Assembly: GCF_900108275.1 (NCBI RefSeq)
Contig: NZ_FNVD01000011.1
Location: 1-64,000 of the forward strand
Origin: Jhaorihella thermophila
GTDB taxonomy: Bacteria; Pseudomonadota; Alphaproteobacteria; Rhodobacterales; Rhodobacteraceae
Reading direction: 5' to 3'
Length of the DNA: 64,000 bases
Each line of letters starts with the position of its first letter. The first letter of the stretch is position 1. Shown here piece after piece: positions 54,914-64,000 of this stretch. The notes beneath the pieces were generated by a model that saw only the letters and a list, made by a program, of their open reading frames with translations, made no database searches and had not been told where the DNA came from. A program made the translations under genes and the position numbers.

Positions 54914-55264
54914 ATGCGCTATATTCGCTTTGCCTTTCTGGCCGTACTCGGGATCGTCCTGATCTCGGTTTCGCTCGCCAATCGTGGTTTTGTCACGCTG
55001 AAACTGATGCCGGACGATCTGGCCGCCCTTGCCGGGTTCAACTTCACCCTGTCGCTGCCGCTTTTCGTGGTGGTTCTGGGCGGGATCGCCGCGGGGCTGG
55101 TGATCGGGTTCATCTGGGAGTGGATGCGCGAATTCCGCATCCGGCGCGAAGCTGACGCGAAGGCGCGGGAGGTCAGAAAGCTAGAACGCGAAGTCACCCG
55201 GCTGAAGAAGAAGGAAAGCCAGGGGCGCGACGACGTTCTGGTGATCCTGGACGAGGCCAGCTGA
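54914..55264 (+). CDS. lapA: LapA-family (DUF1049) inner-membrane protein
   Basis: 116 residues. Two transmembrane helices ([20 protein letters not shown] and [20 protein letters not shown]) and a C-terminal charged coiled coil ([20 protein letters not shown]) match the LapA family of envelope assembly proteins, which in enterobacteria works with LapB in lipopolysaccharide control. It sits between ihfB and trpF, a common alphaproteobacterial arrangement. Confidence 0.85.
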   Translation: MRYIRFAFLAVLGIVLISVSLANRGFVTLKLMPDDLAALAGFNFTLSLPLFVVVLGGIAAGLVIGFIWEWMREFRIRREADAKAREVRKLEREVTRLKKKESQGRDDVLVILDEAS

Positions 55265-55272
55265 GCCCTTCG

Positions 55273-55920
55273 ATGTCTGCCCAAGTCAACGTGAAGATCT
55301 GCGGGCTGACGACGGCCGCGTCGGTCGAGGCCGCCGTTTCGGCGGGGGCCCGATATGTCGGGTTCGTGTTTTTTGAGCGTTCGCCCCGCAACGTTACGAT
55401 CGAACAGGCCGCGGCGCTCGCGGCCGAGGTGCCGCCGGGGGTCTGCAAGGTCGCGCTGACCGTCAACGCCGACGATGCCGAGCTGGACCGCATCCTCGGC
55501 GCGGTTCCCCTCGACATGCTGCAACTGCATGGGCAGGAAACGCCTGACCGCGTGGCCGCGATCAGATCCCGCCACGGCCTGCCGGTGATGAAAGCCATCG
55601 GAATCGCCGGCTCCGAGGATATGCCGGCGATCGACCTCTATTCCGACGTGGCGGACCAGTTGCTGATCGACGCCAAACCGCCCAGGGGCGCGGATCTGCC
55701 CGGCGGAAACGGGTTGGCCTTTGACTGGCAACTGCTGGCGGCCCGGAAATACTGGCGCCGCCCCTGGATGCTGGCCGGCGGCCTGACGCCGGACAACGTG
55801 GCTCAGGCGATCCGCGCCACGGGCGCGCGGCAGGTCGATGTCTCTTCGGGGGTCGAGAGCACGCCGGGGACAAAGGACGCGGCCCTGATCCGGGCCTTTG
55901 TCGCGGCGGCCCATACCTGA
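55273..55920 (+). CDS. trpF: Phosphoribosylanthranilate isomerase
   Basis: 215 residues, a TIM barrel of tryptophan biosynthesis that converts phosphoribosylanthranilate to the carboxyphenylamino-deoxyribulose phosphate. The catalytic Cys is in KICGLT near residue 10; [10 protein letters not shown] (about 132-141) carries the catalytic Asp; [12 protein letters not shown] and [14 protein letters not shown] bind phosphate. It starts eight bases after lapA. trpB, often next in this group, is not downstream. Confidence 0.96.
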   Translation: MSAQVNVKICGLTTAASVEAAVSAGARYVGFVFFERSPRNVTIEQAAALAAEVPPGVCKVALTVNADDAELDRILGAVPLDMLQLHGQETPDRVAAIRSRHGLPVMKAIGIAGSEDMPAIDLYSDVADQLLIDAKPPRGADLPGGNGLAFDWQLLAARKYWRRPWMLAGGLTPDNVAQAIRATGARQVDVSSGVESTPGTKDAALIRAFVAAAHT

Positions 55921-55963
55921 CCGCAACCGTTCGCCCGTGGAGCGGGACGCTGCCATTTGCACC

Positions 55964-55992
55964 TTGTTCACCGCACCGCTTGAGAGTAGATC
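55964..55992 (+). promoter_or_regulatory. Candidate promoter of the NDUFA9-like gene
   Basis: TTGTTC (55964-55969) and TAGATC (55987-55992) are 17 bases apart, 30 bases before the start at 56023. Moderate match by eye. Confidence 0.4.
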
Positions 55993-56022
55993 GGAACCGA
56001 TCTGGAAAACAGGAGACTGGTG

Positions 56023-57006
56023 ATGTCGAAACTGGTCGCGATCTATGGTGGTTCGGGATTTGTCGGACGTTACATCGCACGGCGCATGGCGGCGGCTGGC
56101 TGGCGGGTCCGGGTTGCGGTCCGGCGCCCGAACGAAGCGTTGTTCGTCAAACCCTATGGCGCCGTGGGCCAGGTCGAGCCGGTTCTCTGCAATGTCCGCG
56201 ACGATGCTTCGGTGGCGCTGGCGATGGAAGGGGCCGATGCCGTCGTCAACTGCGTCGGCGTGCTGAACGAGCTGGGCAAGAACACCTTTGCCAACGTCCA
56301 TGCGGATGGCGCCGGCCGCATCGCCCGCATCGCGGCGGAAAAGGGCATTCGGCGCATGGTGCATATCTCGGCCCTTGGCGCCGACGCCGAGTCCGACAGC
56401 GAATACGCCCGCACCAAGGCGATGGGTGAAAAGGCGGTTCTGCAGCACATGCCCGATGCCGTGATCCTGCGCCCGTCGGTGATTTTCGGCGCCGAGGACC
56501 AGTTCTTCAACCGCTTCGCCGCGATGACTCGCTGGAGCCCGTTCCTGTTCCTCGTGGGCGCCGAAACGCGTTTCCAGCCGGTCTTTGTCGACGACGTCGC
56601 CCACGCTGCGGAACTGGGCGTTCTCGGCAAGGCCGAGCCTGGCATCTACGAACTCGGCGGTCCCGAGGTCGCAACCCTGCGCAAACTGGTTCATGACATG
56701 CTGGAGGTGATCCACCGCCGCCGCATCGTGATCGGTTTGCCCTTCTGGATCGGGCGAATCATCGCCGGCGCCATGGACTTCGTGCAGTTCGCAAGTTTCC
56801 AGCTGATCGAAAACAAGATCCTCACCCGGGATCAGCTGCGCAGCCTGCGCCACGACAATGTCGTCTCCCCAGGTGCCAGGGGCTTTGCCGATCTGGGTAT
56901 CCGCCCCACGGCGTATGAGGTGATCCTGCCCGAATACCTGTGGAAGTTTCGCCCGACCGGTCAGTATGACGACATCACAGCCTCGGCCCGGCGGCTGCGC
57001 GGCTGA
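56023..57006 (+). CDS. NDUFA9-like NAD(P)-binding protein (atypical SDR family)
   Basis: 327 residues from ATG 56023 (AGGAGA upstream; a GTG one codon earlier is also in frame). The Rossmann motif is [20 protein letters not shown] at the start. [20 protein letters not shown] and [20 protein letters not shown], then KAMGEKAV, are typical of the family related to the complex I accessory subunit NDUFA9, found in alphaproteobacteria. Role in the cell not known precisely; complex I assembly or quinone-related redox chemistry is suggested for relatives. Confidence 0.85.
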   Translation: MSKLVAIYGGSGFVGRYIARRMAAAGWRVRVAVRRPNEALFVKPYGAVGQVEPVLCNVRDDASVALAMEGADAVVNCVGVLNELGKNTFANVHADGAGRIARIAAEKGIRRMVHISALGADAESDSEYARTKAMGEKAVLQHMPDAVILRPSVIFGAEDQFFNRFAAMTRWSPFLFLVGAETRFQPVFVDDVAHAAELGVLGKAEPGIYELGGPEVATLRKLVHDMLEVIHRRRIVIGLPFWIGRIIAGAMDFVQFASFQLIENKILTRDQLRSLRHDNVVSPGARGFADLGIRPTAYEVILPEYLWKFRPTGQYDDITASARRLRG

Positions 57007-57044
57007 GGCATCCCGTTTCGTGATCGGATGATTGTTCAACCGCT

Positions 57045-57069
57045 GCGCCCGACCTTCGTGTTCGGGCGC
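57045..57069. terminator. Hairpin between NDUFA9-like gene and uppP
   Basis: GCGCCCGA (57045-57052) pairs with TCGGGCGC (57062-57069), and GATTGTTC follows. It lies between two genes ending towards each other (57006 and 57156), consistent with a shared terminator. Confidence 0.6.
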
Positions 57070-57155
57070 GATTGTTCGGGCGGCGTTTCACCTTGCCGTG
57101 ATCGGCTCTGGGGCCTCGGCGCTGATTGAGATTGGGGCGGCCGTCTGTCGTCCGA

Positions 57156-57962
57156 TCAGGCGCCATAAGCGATTGCGAGCAGAACCACCCCCAGCACCGC
57201 GCGGTAAATGACGTAGGGTGTAAAGCTGGCGCTGCGCAGAAACCGCATCATCAGCCAAAGCGCCAGAAGCGCCGAGCCGAACGACAGGGCTGCCGCGATG
57301 GCCGCGTCCCTCAGCGCCTGCGGCGTCGCGGTAAAGGCCGCCTCGGTTCCAAGAAGCAGCCCCGATGCGGCGATAATCGGAATCGACATCAGCATGGACA
57401 GACGCGCGGCATCGGTGCGCCCGTAGCCCAGCCATCGCCCTCCGGTGATGGTAATGCCCGACCGCGACGTGCCGGGGATCAGCGCCAGAACCTGCCACAA
57501 CCCCATGATCACCGCATCCCGCGTGGTCCAGTTCGTGCTGCGCCGGGTTTCCGGCCCGGTTCTGTCCGCCCAATACAGCACCAGCCCGAACAGCAGTATC
57601 GTCCAGCCGATCACCTTGACAGAACGCATGGCGTCGCTGAGTCCGGTGAAATGCAACGCGGTGCCGGCCAGAACTGCCGGAATCGTCGCCAGGGCCAGAT
57701 TCCATGCCAGGCTTGCCTCGGCCGTGTCCAGCCGCCCGCGCAAAAGCTGCGGGATGCCGCAAAGCGCCAGTCTTACATCGGACCAAAAGTATATAATCAC
57801 GGCGCCCAGCGTGCCGACATGCACCGCCACGTCGATCAGCTGTCCCTGATCCCGAAGTTCGGTCAATTCGGGCAAGAGAATCAGGTGACCGGATGAGGAT
57901 ACCGGCAGAAACTCGGTCAGTCCCTGAATCAGGGCCACGAGAATCAGTTGAAAAAGCGGCAT
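57156..57962 (-). CDS. uppP: Undecaprenyl-diphosphate phosphatase UppP (BacA)
   Basis: 268 residues from ATG 57962 (MPLFQLILVALIQGLTEFLP, the family start); a TTG at 57986 is the other option. It is an integral membrane enzyme that recycles the lipid carrier for peptidoglycan and other glycans. The two signature motifs, EFLPVSSSGHLIL (about 17-29) and LIPGTSRSGITITGGR (about 160), supply the catalytic Glu, His, Ser and Arg. It diverges from gltD across a 229-base region. Confidence 0.94.
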   Translation of the reverse strand: MPLFQLILVALIQGLTEFLPVSSSGHLILLPELTELRDQGQLIDVAVHVGTLGAVIIYFWSDVRLALCGIPQLLRGRLDTAEASLAWNLALATIPAVLAGTALHFTGLSDAMRSVKVIGWTILLFGLVLYWADRTGPETRRSTNWTTRDAVIMGLWQVLALIPGTSRSGITITGGRWLGYGRTDAARLSMLMSIPIIAASGLLLGTEAAFTATPQALRDAAIAAALSFGSALLALWLMMRFLRSASFTPYVIYRAVLGVVLLAIAYGA

Positions 57963-58191
57963 GTCGTTCGGGAAAACCGTCGTCAAAGGATTACAGGGCG
58001 GGTGTATAGGCGTTTCGGGAAAAAGGAAAGACGGTCAGAAAGATCCGAATCGGACCTAAGTTTTCGCCAAACAGACAATTTCAAACGAGGCGCCGCGAAA
58101 ATTTCTCCAATAAAGGTCAGTATAATTGACTTTTCATTTTCACGCGGTTCTCGTAAACAGGCGCGACCAAGGAATTGAGGGAGTCCAGGCC

Positions 58192-59628
58192 GTGGCCAAG
58201 CAACCGATGCTCAAGTTCGTCGATATCGCGCGCGACATGCCTGAAAAGCGGGACGCGCAAGCGCGGCGCGAGGATTTTCACGAAATCTATGCCGAGTTCT
58301 CGGATGCCAAGGCGGCCGAACAGGCCAGCCGGTGCAGCCAGTGCGGCGTGCCCTATTGCCAGTCGCATTGCCCGTTGCACAACAATATCCCCGACTGGCT
58401 GCGCATGACCGCGACCGGGCGGCTGGAAGAAGCGTATCGGCTCAGCCAGTCCACAAACACCTTTCCCGAGATCTGCGGTCGCATCTGCCCGCAGGACCGG
58501 CTGTGCGAAGGCAACTGCGTGATCGAACAGTCCGGCCACGGCACCGTCACCATCGGTGCGGTGGAGAAATACCTGACCGACACCGCATGGGAGAAAGGCT
58601 GGGTCAAGCCGATCGCGCCTGCGCGCGAACGGTCGCAAAGCGTGGGCATCATCGGCGCCGGACCGGGCGGGCTGGCGGCGGCCGACATGCTGCGCCGCGC
58701 CGGCGTGCAGGTGACGATCTATGACCGTTACGACCGCGCCGGCGGTCTGCTGACCTATGGCATCCCCGGCTTCAAGCTGGAAAAGGACGTGGTGATGCGG
58801 CGGATCGAGCAGCTCGAACAGGGCGGCGTCGAATTCGTGCTGAACTGTAACGTGGACGCCGACATCTTTGCCACGATCCGGGCCGAACATGACGCGGTGG
58901 TCATCGCCACCGGCGTCTACAAGTCACGCGATCTGTCCATGCCGGGCAGCGGGGCGCAGGGGATCGTCAAGGCTCTGGATTACCTCACCGCCAGCAACCG
59001 CAAGGGGTTCGGCGATGCGGTGGCAGAATATGACAGCGGCATGCTCAACGCCCATGACAAGCGCGTCGTGGTCATCGGCGCCGGCGACACGGCGATGGAC
59101 TGCGTGCGCACCGCGATCCGCCAGGGGGCGAAGAGCGTGAAATGTCTCTACCGTCGCGACCGGGCGAACATGCCCGGCAGCCAGCGCGAAGTGCAGAACG
59201 CCGAGGAAGAGGGCGTGATCTTCGAATGGCTCAGCGCGCCCAAGGGGTTCACGGATCAGGACGGCAAGGTGACCGGCGTGATGGTGCAAAGGATGCGCCT
59301 GGGCGCCCCGGACGCCACCGGACGGCAGGCGCCCGAGGTGATCGAAGGGGCCGATTACGTCGAAGAGGCCGACTTGGTGATCAAGGCGCTGGGCTTCGAG
59401 CCCGAGGATCTGCCGACGCTCTTCGGCCAGCCGGATCTGCCGGTGACGAAATGGGGCACGATCAAGGCCGCCTATGGCTCGGGCGAGACCGCGATGGACG
59501 GCGTTTATGCGGTGGGCGACATCGTTCGCGGCGCGTCGCTGGTGGTCTGGGCAATCAGCGACGGGCGCGACTGCGCGGCCGCGATCCTGAAGCGGTTCGA
59601 CGCCGCCACCGCCATCGCGGCCGAATGA
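58192..59628 (+). CDS. gltD: Glutamate synthase small subunit
   Basis: 478 residues from GTG 58192 with GAGGGA upstream; the longer frame to 58126 lacks one. It supplies electrons from NADPH to GltB. N-terminal [4Fe-4S] cysteines are in RCSQCGVPYCQSHCPLHNN and CGRICPQDRLCEGNC. The first FAD motif is SVGIIGAGPGGLAAADMLRR and the NADPH site VVVIGAGDTAMDCVRTAIRQ. It precedes gltB, the reverse of the enterobacterial order, with a 104-base gap. Confidence 0.97.
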   Translation: MAKQPMLKFVDIARDMPEKRDAQARREDFHEIYAEFSDAKAAEQASRCSQCGVPYCQSHCPLHNNIPDWLRMTATGRLEEAYRLSQSTNTFPEICGRICPQDRLCEGNCVIEQSGHGTVTIGAVEKYLTDTAWEKGWVKPIAPARERSQSVGIIGAGPGGLAAADMLRRAGVQVTIYDRYDRAGGLLTYGIPGFKLEKDVVMRRIEQLEQGGVEFVLNCNVDADIFATIRAEHDAVVIATGVYKSRDLSMPGSGAQGIVKALDYLTASNRKGFGDAVAEYDSGMLNAHDKRVVVIGAGDTAMDCVRTAIRQGAKSVKCLYRRDRANMPGSQREVQNAEEEGVIFEWLSAPKGFTDQDGKVTGVMVQRMRLGAPDATGRQAPEVIEGADYVEEADLVIKALGFEPEDLPTLFGQPDLPVTKWGTIKAAYGSGETAMDGVYAVGDIVRGASLVVWAISDGRDCAAAILKRFDAATAIAAE

Positions 59629-59732
59629 CGCCCCACAGGCCATCGCCGCCTGACGACGGGAACATGCGGGCGGGCGCAGGCGGGCACGAAGGCCCTGCCG
59701 CCCCGGACCCGAACGGAACAAGGAGAACGCCA

Positions 59733-62700
59733 ATGACCAAATACGATGCGAACTGGGTCCGCGAGGAAGAGGCCCGCCGCAAGTGGATGGCCGATAACGG
59801 CATGTATCGCGAAGAGGACGAGCATTCCTCGTGCGGGGTGGGGCTTGTCGTGTCGATCGACGGCAAGAAAAGCCGCAAGGTGGTCGAGGCCGGGATCGAG
59901 GCGCTCAAGGCGGTCTGGCATCGCGGCGCGGTGGATGCCGACGGCAAGACCGGCGACGGCGCGGGCATCCATGTGCAGATCCCGGTGCCGTTCTTCTACG
60001 ACCAGATCAAGCGCACCGGCCACGAACCCCGCATGGATCAGCTGATCGCGGTGGGTCAGGTGTTCCTGCCGCGCACCGATTTCGCCGCGCAGGAAACCTG
60101 CCGCACGATCATCGAGACCGAGATCCTGCGGATGGGCTATTACATCTACGGCTGGCGGCACGTTCCGGTAAATATCGACGTTCTGGGCGAAAAGGCCAAC
60201 GCCACCCGGCCCGAGATCGAACAGATCCTGATTTCGAACAGCAAGGGCGTGGACGAGGAACAGTTCGAGCGCGAGCTCTATGTCATCCGCCGCCGGATCG
60301 AGAAGGCCGCCGCCGCGCAGAACATCAGCGGGCTCTACATCGCTTCGCTCAGCTGCCGCAGCATCATCTACAAGGGCATGATGCTGGCCGAGCAGGTGGC
60401 CGAGTTCTACCCCGATCTCAAGGACGACCGGTTCGAGAGCGCCTTTGCGATCTACCACCAGCGCTATTCCACCAACACCTTCCCGCAATGGTGGCTGGCG
60501 CAGCCGTTCCGGATGCTGGCGCATAACGGCGAGATCAACACGCTGAAGGGCAACCTGAACTGGATGAAGAGCCACGAGATCCGCATGGCCTCGTCCTATT
60601 TCGGCGAAAAGGCCGAGGACATCAAGCCGATCGTGCCGCAGGGGTCGTCGGATTCGGCGGCGCTGGATGCGGTGTTCGAGGTGCTGGTGCGCGCAGGACG
60701 CAGCGCGCCGATGGCCAAGACCATGCTGGTCCCCGAAAGCTGGTCCAAGCAGGCGGTCGAACTGCCCAAGGCCTGGCGCGACATGTATTCCTATTGCAAC
60801 AGCGTGATGGAGCCTTGGGACGGTCCCGCCGCTCTGGCGATGACCGATGGCCGCTGGGTCTGCGCGGGGCTCGACCGCAACGGGCTGCGGCCGATGCGCT
60901 ATGTGGTGACCGGCGAAGGGCTGGTGATTGCCGGGTCCGAGGCGGGCATGGTGCCGGTCGACGAGACCACCGTGCGCGAAAAGGGCGCGCTGGGGCCGGG
61001 GCAGATGCTGGCCGTGGACATGGCCGAAGGCAGGCTCTACCACGACGCGGAGATCAAGGACAAGCTGGCCGCCGCCCAGCCCTTTGGCGAATGGGTCGAG
61101 AAGATCAACGACCTGGGCGAGGTGCTGGACAGGGTCACCGAAGCGCCGATGTTCACCGGCGAAGAGCTGCGCAAACGGCAGATCGCGGCCGGCTACACGC
61201 TGGAAGAGGTCGAACAGATCCTCGCGCCGATGGCCGAGGACGGTAAGGAGGTGGTCGCCTCCATGGGCGACGACACGCCTGCGGCAGTGCTGAGCAAGCA
61301 GTATCGCCCGCTGAGCCATTATTTCCGGCAGAATTTCAGCCAGGTGACCAACCCGCCGATCGACAGTCTGCGGGAATACCGGGTGATGAGCCTCAAGACC
61401 CGGTTCGGCAATCTCAAGAACGTGCTGGACGAGGACAGCAGTCAGACCGAGATCATCGTGCTGGACAGCCCCTTTGTCGGCAACGCGCAATGGGCCGAGC
61501 TGGTCAAGCAGTTCAACTCGCCCCTGGTGGAAATCGACTGCACTTTCGAGCGGGGCGAAGGCGCGTTGAACGCGGCGCTGGCGCGGATCCGGGCCGAGGC
61601 CGAGGACGCGGTGCGCTCGGGCGCGGGGCATCTGGTGCTCACCGATCACCATTCGGGGCCGGACAAGGTGGCGATGCCGATGATTCTCGCCACCAGCGCG
61701 GTGCACAGCCATCTGACGCGGCAGGGTCTGCGCACCTTCTGTTCGCTGAACGTGCGGTCGGCGGAATGCATCGACCCGCATTACTTTGCGGTGCTGATCG
61801 GCTGCGGCGCGACCGTCGTGAACCCCTATCTGGCCGAAGACACGCTGGCCGACCGGATCGAGCGCGGTCTGCTGGAGGGCACGCTGACCGAGAACATGGC
61901 GCGCTACCGCGAGGCGATCGACCAAGGCCTCTTGAAGATCATGTCCAAGATGGGGATCAGCGTGATCTCGTCCTATCGCGGCGGGCTGAACTTCGAGGCG
62001 GTGGGCCTGTCCCGCGCAATGTGCGCGGAGTATTTCCCGGGCATGGTCAGCCGGATTTCCGGCATCGGCGTCAGCGGCATCCAGGTCAAGGCCGAGGAGA
62101 TCCACGCCAAGGGGTGGCACTCCGGTCTGGACGTTCTGCCGATCGGCGGCTTCTACAAGGCGCGCGCGAGCGGCGAAACACATGCCTGGACCGCAACCGC
62201 GATGCACCTGATGCAGCAGGCCTGCAACCGCGCCTCCTATCAGCTGTGGAAGCAGTATTCGGCGCAGATCCAAGCCAACCCGCCGATCCATCTGCGCGAC
62301 TTGATGGACTTCAAGCCGCTGGGCAAGCCGGTGCCGCTGGAAGAGGTGGAATCGATCACCGCCATCCGCAAGCGGTTCGTCACGCCGGGCATGTCGCTGG
62401 GTGCGCTCAGCCCCGAGGCGCACAAGACGCTGAACGTGGCGATGAACCGCATCGGCGCCAAGTCGGACAGCGGCGAGGGCGGCGAGGATCCGGCGCATTT
62501 CGTGCCCGAACCCAACGGCGACAACCCCAGCGCCAAGATCAAGCAGGTGGCCTCGGGCCGGTTCGGCGTGACGGCGGAATATCTCAACCAGTGCGAAGAG
62601 CTCGAGATCAAGGTGGCCCAGGGCGCCAAGCCGGGCGAGGGCGGTCAGCTTCCGGGGCTGAAAGTCACGGAACTGATCGCGCGGCTGCGGCATTCGACGC

Positions 62701-64000
62701 CGGGCGTGACGCTGATCTCGCCCCCGCCGCATCACGACATCTATTCGATCGAGGATCTGGCGCAGCTGATCTATGACCTGAAACAGATCAACCCGCGCGC
62801 CAAGGTCTGCGTCAAGCTGGTCGCCTCCTCCGGTGTCGGCACGATCGCGGCCGGCGTGGCCAAGGCCAAGGCCGACGTGATCCTGATCTCGGGGCACAAC
62901 GGCGGTACCGGGGCCAGCCCTGCCACTTCGATCAAGTATGCGGGACTGCCGTGGGAGATGGGCCTGACCGAGGCGCATCAGGTTCTGGCGATGAACAACC
63001 TGCGCGATCGGGTGACGCTGCGCACCGACGGGGGCCTGCGCACGGGGCGCGACATCGTGATGGCGGCGATGATGGGGGCCGAGGAATACGGCATCGGCAC
63101 CGCCGCGCTGATCGCGATGGGCTGCATCATGGTGCGCCAGTGTCAGTCGAACACCTGCCCGGTGGGCGTCTGCACCCAGGACGAACGCCTGCGGGCCAAG
63201 TTCACCGGCACCGCCGACAAGGTCGTGAACCTCATCACCTTCTACGCGCAGGAGGTGCGTGAGATCCTGGCCAGCCTGGGCGCGCGCTCTCTGGACGAGG
63301 TGATCGGGCGGGCCGATCTGCTGGCGCAGGTGTCGCGCGGGGCGGCGCATCTGGATGATCTGGACCTGAACCCGATGCTGATCACCGTCGATGGCGCCGC
63401 GGACATCGTCTATGACCGCAACAAGCCGCGCAACGAGGTGCCGGACACGCTGGATGCCGAGATCGTGCGCGACGCGGCCCGGTTCCTGAAGGACGGCGAA
63501 AAGATGCAGCTGACCTATGCGGTGCAGAACACGCATCGTTCGGTGGGCACGCGGGTCTCCAGCCACATTGTGCAGAACTTTGGAATGCGCAACGCGTTCC
63601 AGCACGACCACCTGCACATCAAGCTTCAGGGCAGCGCGGGCCAGTCGCTGGGCGCCTTCGCTGCGCCGGGGCTCAAGATCGAGGTGTCGGGCGATGCCAA
63701 CGATTATGTCGGCAAGGGCCTGTCGGGGGGCACCATCGTGGTGCGTCCGCCGATGGCCAGCCCGCTGGTGGCCGATCAGAACACCATCATCGGCAACACC
63801 GTGCTTTACGGTGCGACCGACGGCTATCTGTTCGCGGCGGGACGCGCGGGCGAGCGGTTCGCGGTGCGCAATTCGGGCGCCCATGTGGTGGTCGAGGGCT
63901 GCGGCTCCAACGGTTGCGAATACATGACCGGCGGCGTGGCGGTGATCCTGGGTTCGATCGGCGCCAATTTCGGTGCGGGCATGACCGGGGGCATGGCCTA
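59733..64000 (+). CDS. gltB: Glutamate synthase large subunit, 3' end beyond the window
   Basis: About 1422 residues of the roughly 1500 expected are visible; the frame is open to the last base. It starts at ATG 59733 (AAGGAG upstream). Cys34 in EDEHSSCGVGLV is the amidotransferase nucleophile, freed after removal of a 33-residue propeptide. HNGEINTLKGNLNWM is the class-II amidotransferase signature. The FMN and synthase domain includes ISGHNGGTGASPATSIKYAG, and the 3Fe-4S cysteines are in RQCQSNTCPVGVCTQ. It makes two glutamates from glutamine and 2-oxoglutarate with GltD. Confidence 0.97.
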   Translation, partial: MTKYDANWVREEEARRKWMADNGMYREEDEHSSCGVGLVVSIDGKKSRKVVEAGIEALKAVWHRGAVDADGKTGDGAGIHVQIPVPFFYDQIKRTGHEPRMDQLIAVGQVFLPRTDFAAQETCRTIIETEILRMGYYIYGWRHVPVNIDVLGEKANATRPEIEQILISNSKGVDEEQFERELYVIRRRIEKAAAAQNISGLYIASLSCRSIIYKGMMLAEQVAEFYPDLKDDRFESAFAIYHQRYSTNTFPQWWLAQPFRMLAHNGEINTLKGNLNWMKSHEIRMASSYFGEKAEDIKPIVPQGSSDSAALDAVFEVLVRAGRSAPMAKTMLVPESWSKQAVELPKAWRDMYSYCNSVMEPWDGPAALAMTDGRWVCAGLDRNGLRPMRYVVTGEGLVIAGSEAGMVPVDETTVREKGALGPGQMLAVDMAEGRLYHDAEIKDKLAAAQPFGEWVEKINDLGEVLDRVTEAPMFTGEELRKRQIAAGYTLEEVEQILAPMAEDGKEVVASMGDDTPAAVLSKQYRPLSHYFRQNFSQVTNPPIDSLREYRVMSLKTRFGNLKNVLDEDSSQTEIIVLDSPFVGNAQWAELVKQFNSPLVEIDCTFERGEGALNAALARIRAEAEDAVRSGAGHLVLTDHHSGPDKVAMPMILATSAVHSHLTRQGLRTFCSLNVRSAECIDPHYFAVLIGCGATVVNPYLAEDTLADRIERGLLEGTLTENMARYREAIDQGLLKIMSKMGISVISSYRGGLNFEAVGLSRAMCAEYFPGMVSRISGIGVSGIQVKAEEIHAKGWHSGLDVLPIGGFYKARASGETHAWTATAMHLMQQACNRASYQLWKQYSAQIQANPPIHLRDLMDFKPLGKPVPLEEVESITAIRKRFVTPGMSLGALSPEAHKTLNVAMNRIGAKSDSGEGGEDPAHFVPEPNGDNPSAKIKQVASGRFGVTAEYLNQCEELEIKVAQGAKPGEGGQLPGLKVTELIARLRHSTPGVTLISPPPHHDIYSIEDLAQLIYDLKQINPRAKVCVKLVASSGVGTIAAGVAKAKADVILISGHNGGTGASPATSIKYAGLPWEMGLTEAHQVLAMNNLRDRVTLRTDGGLRTGRDIVMAAMMGAEEYGIGTAALIAMGCIMVRQCQSNTCPVGVCTQDERLRAKFTGTADKVVNLITFYAQEVREILASLGARSLDEVIGRADLLAQVSRGAAHLDDLDLNPMLITVDGAADIVYDRNKPRNEVPDTLDAEIVRDAARFLKDGEKMQLTYAVQNTHRSVGTRVSSHIVQNFGMRNAFQHDHLHIKLQGSAGQSLGAFAAPGLKIEVSGDANDYVGKGLSGGTIVVRPPMASPLVADQNTIIGNTVLYGATDGYLFAAGRAGERFAVRNSGAHVVVEGCGSNGCEYMTGGVAVILGSIGANFGAGMTGGMA

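Noticed and set aside
59505-63884. A 1459-codon minus-strand frame opposite gltB and a 1058-codon one opposite fusA (44033-47209)
   Set aside because: Same cause; both are fully overlapped by genes with clear catalytic motifs.

Overview
The window looks like chromosomal DNA of a roseobacter-type member of the Rhodobacteraceae (Alphaproteobacteria). Pointers are the high-GC ribosomal genes, two tuf genes, a MotA/MotE/FliL/FliF-type flagellar block, a dctPQM TRAP transporter fused to a phenylacetate (paa) locus, a TrcR-type DUF1013 regulator, and the order NDUFA9-like / uppP / gltD / gltB. The species is not determinable from sequence alone.

Layout. 1-335: end of an IS3-type element abutting a transposase remnant. 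437-1612: tuf copy 1 with its own candidate promoter. 1888-9871: flagellar genes in two divergent operons (unknown periplasmic protein, motA, motE-like, small coiled-coil protein and fliL leftward; fliF, fliH-like, fliN and fliP rightward) around a shared control region with a CtrA-like box. 9943-12044: a secreted-protein gene broken by an in-frame TGA, a secreted RNase T2 and a DUF1013 (TrcR-type) gene. 12064-27911: phenylacetate catabolism, as dctPQM-paaZ leftward, paaG-paaI-paaK-paaR rightward, and paaJABCD-(NTF2-like)-paaE-(third PaaA/PaaC-family protein) leftward. The paa promoter regions carry two copies of a TetR-type operator. Between the last two blocks sit a rhodanese-HigA fusion and a small secreted protein.

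28118-50494: the secE-nusG, rplKA, rplJL, rpoBC, rpsL-rpsG-fusA-tuf and rpsJ-rplC-rplD-rplW series, with foreign-looking passengers: a glycosyltransferase between rplA and rplJ, and two paralogous rhamnosyltransferase-like genes around an EamA transporter between rpoC and rpsL. The S10 operon stops at a terminator after rplW instead of continuing to rplB. 50811-52376: a 4-coumarate-CoA-ligase-type enzyme. 52661-57006: rpsA, ihfB, lapA, trpF and an NDUFA9-like protein. 57156-64000: uppP, then glutamate synthase gltD and gltB, the latter cut by the window edge.

How it fits together. The paa genes encode activation of phenylacetate (PaaK), ring epoxidation (PaaABCDE), isomerisation (PaaG), ring opening and oxidation (PaaZ), thiolysis (PaaJ), a rescue thioesterase (PaaI) and a TetR regulator, plus a TRAP importer in the paaZ operon; paaF and paaH are not here. 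The most informative observations are the 26.5 kb separation of tuf from secE, the sugar-transfer genes embedded in the ribosomal/RNA-polymerase superoperon, the PaaR operators, the rhodanese-HigA fusion and the uncharacterised 727-residue flagellar protein. No CRISPR array, tRNA or rRNA gene was seen.
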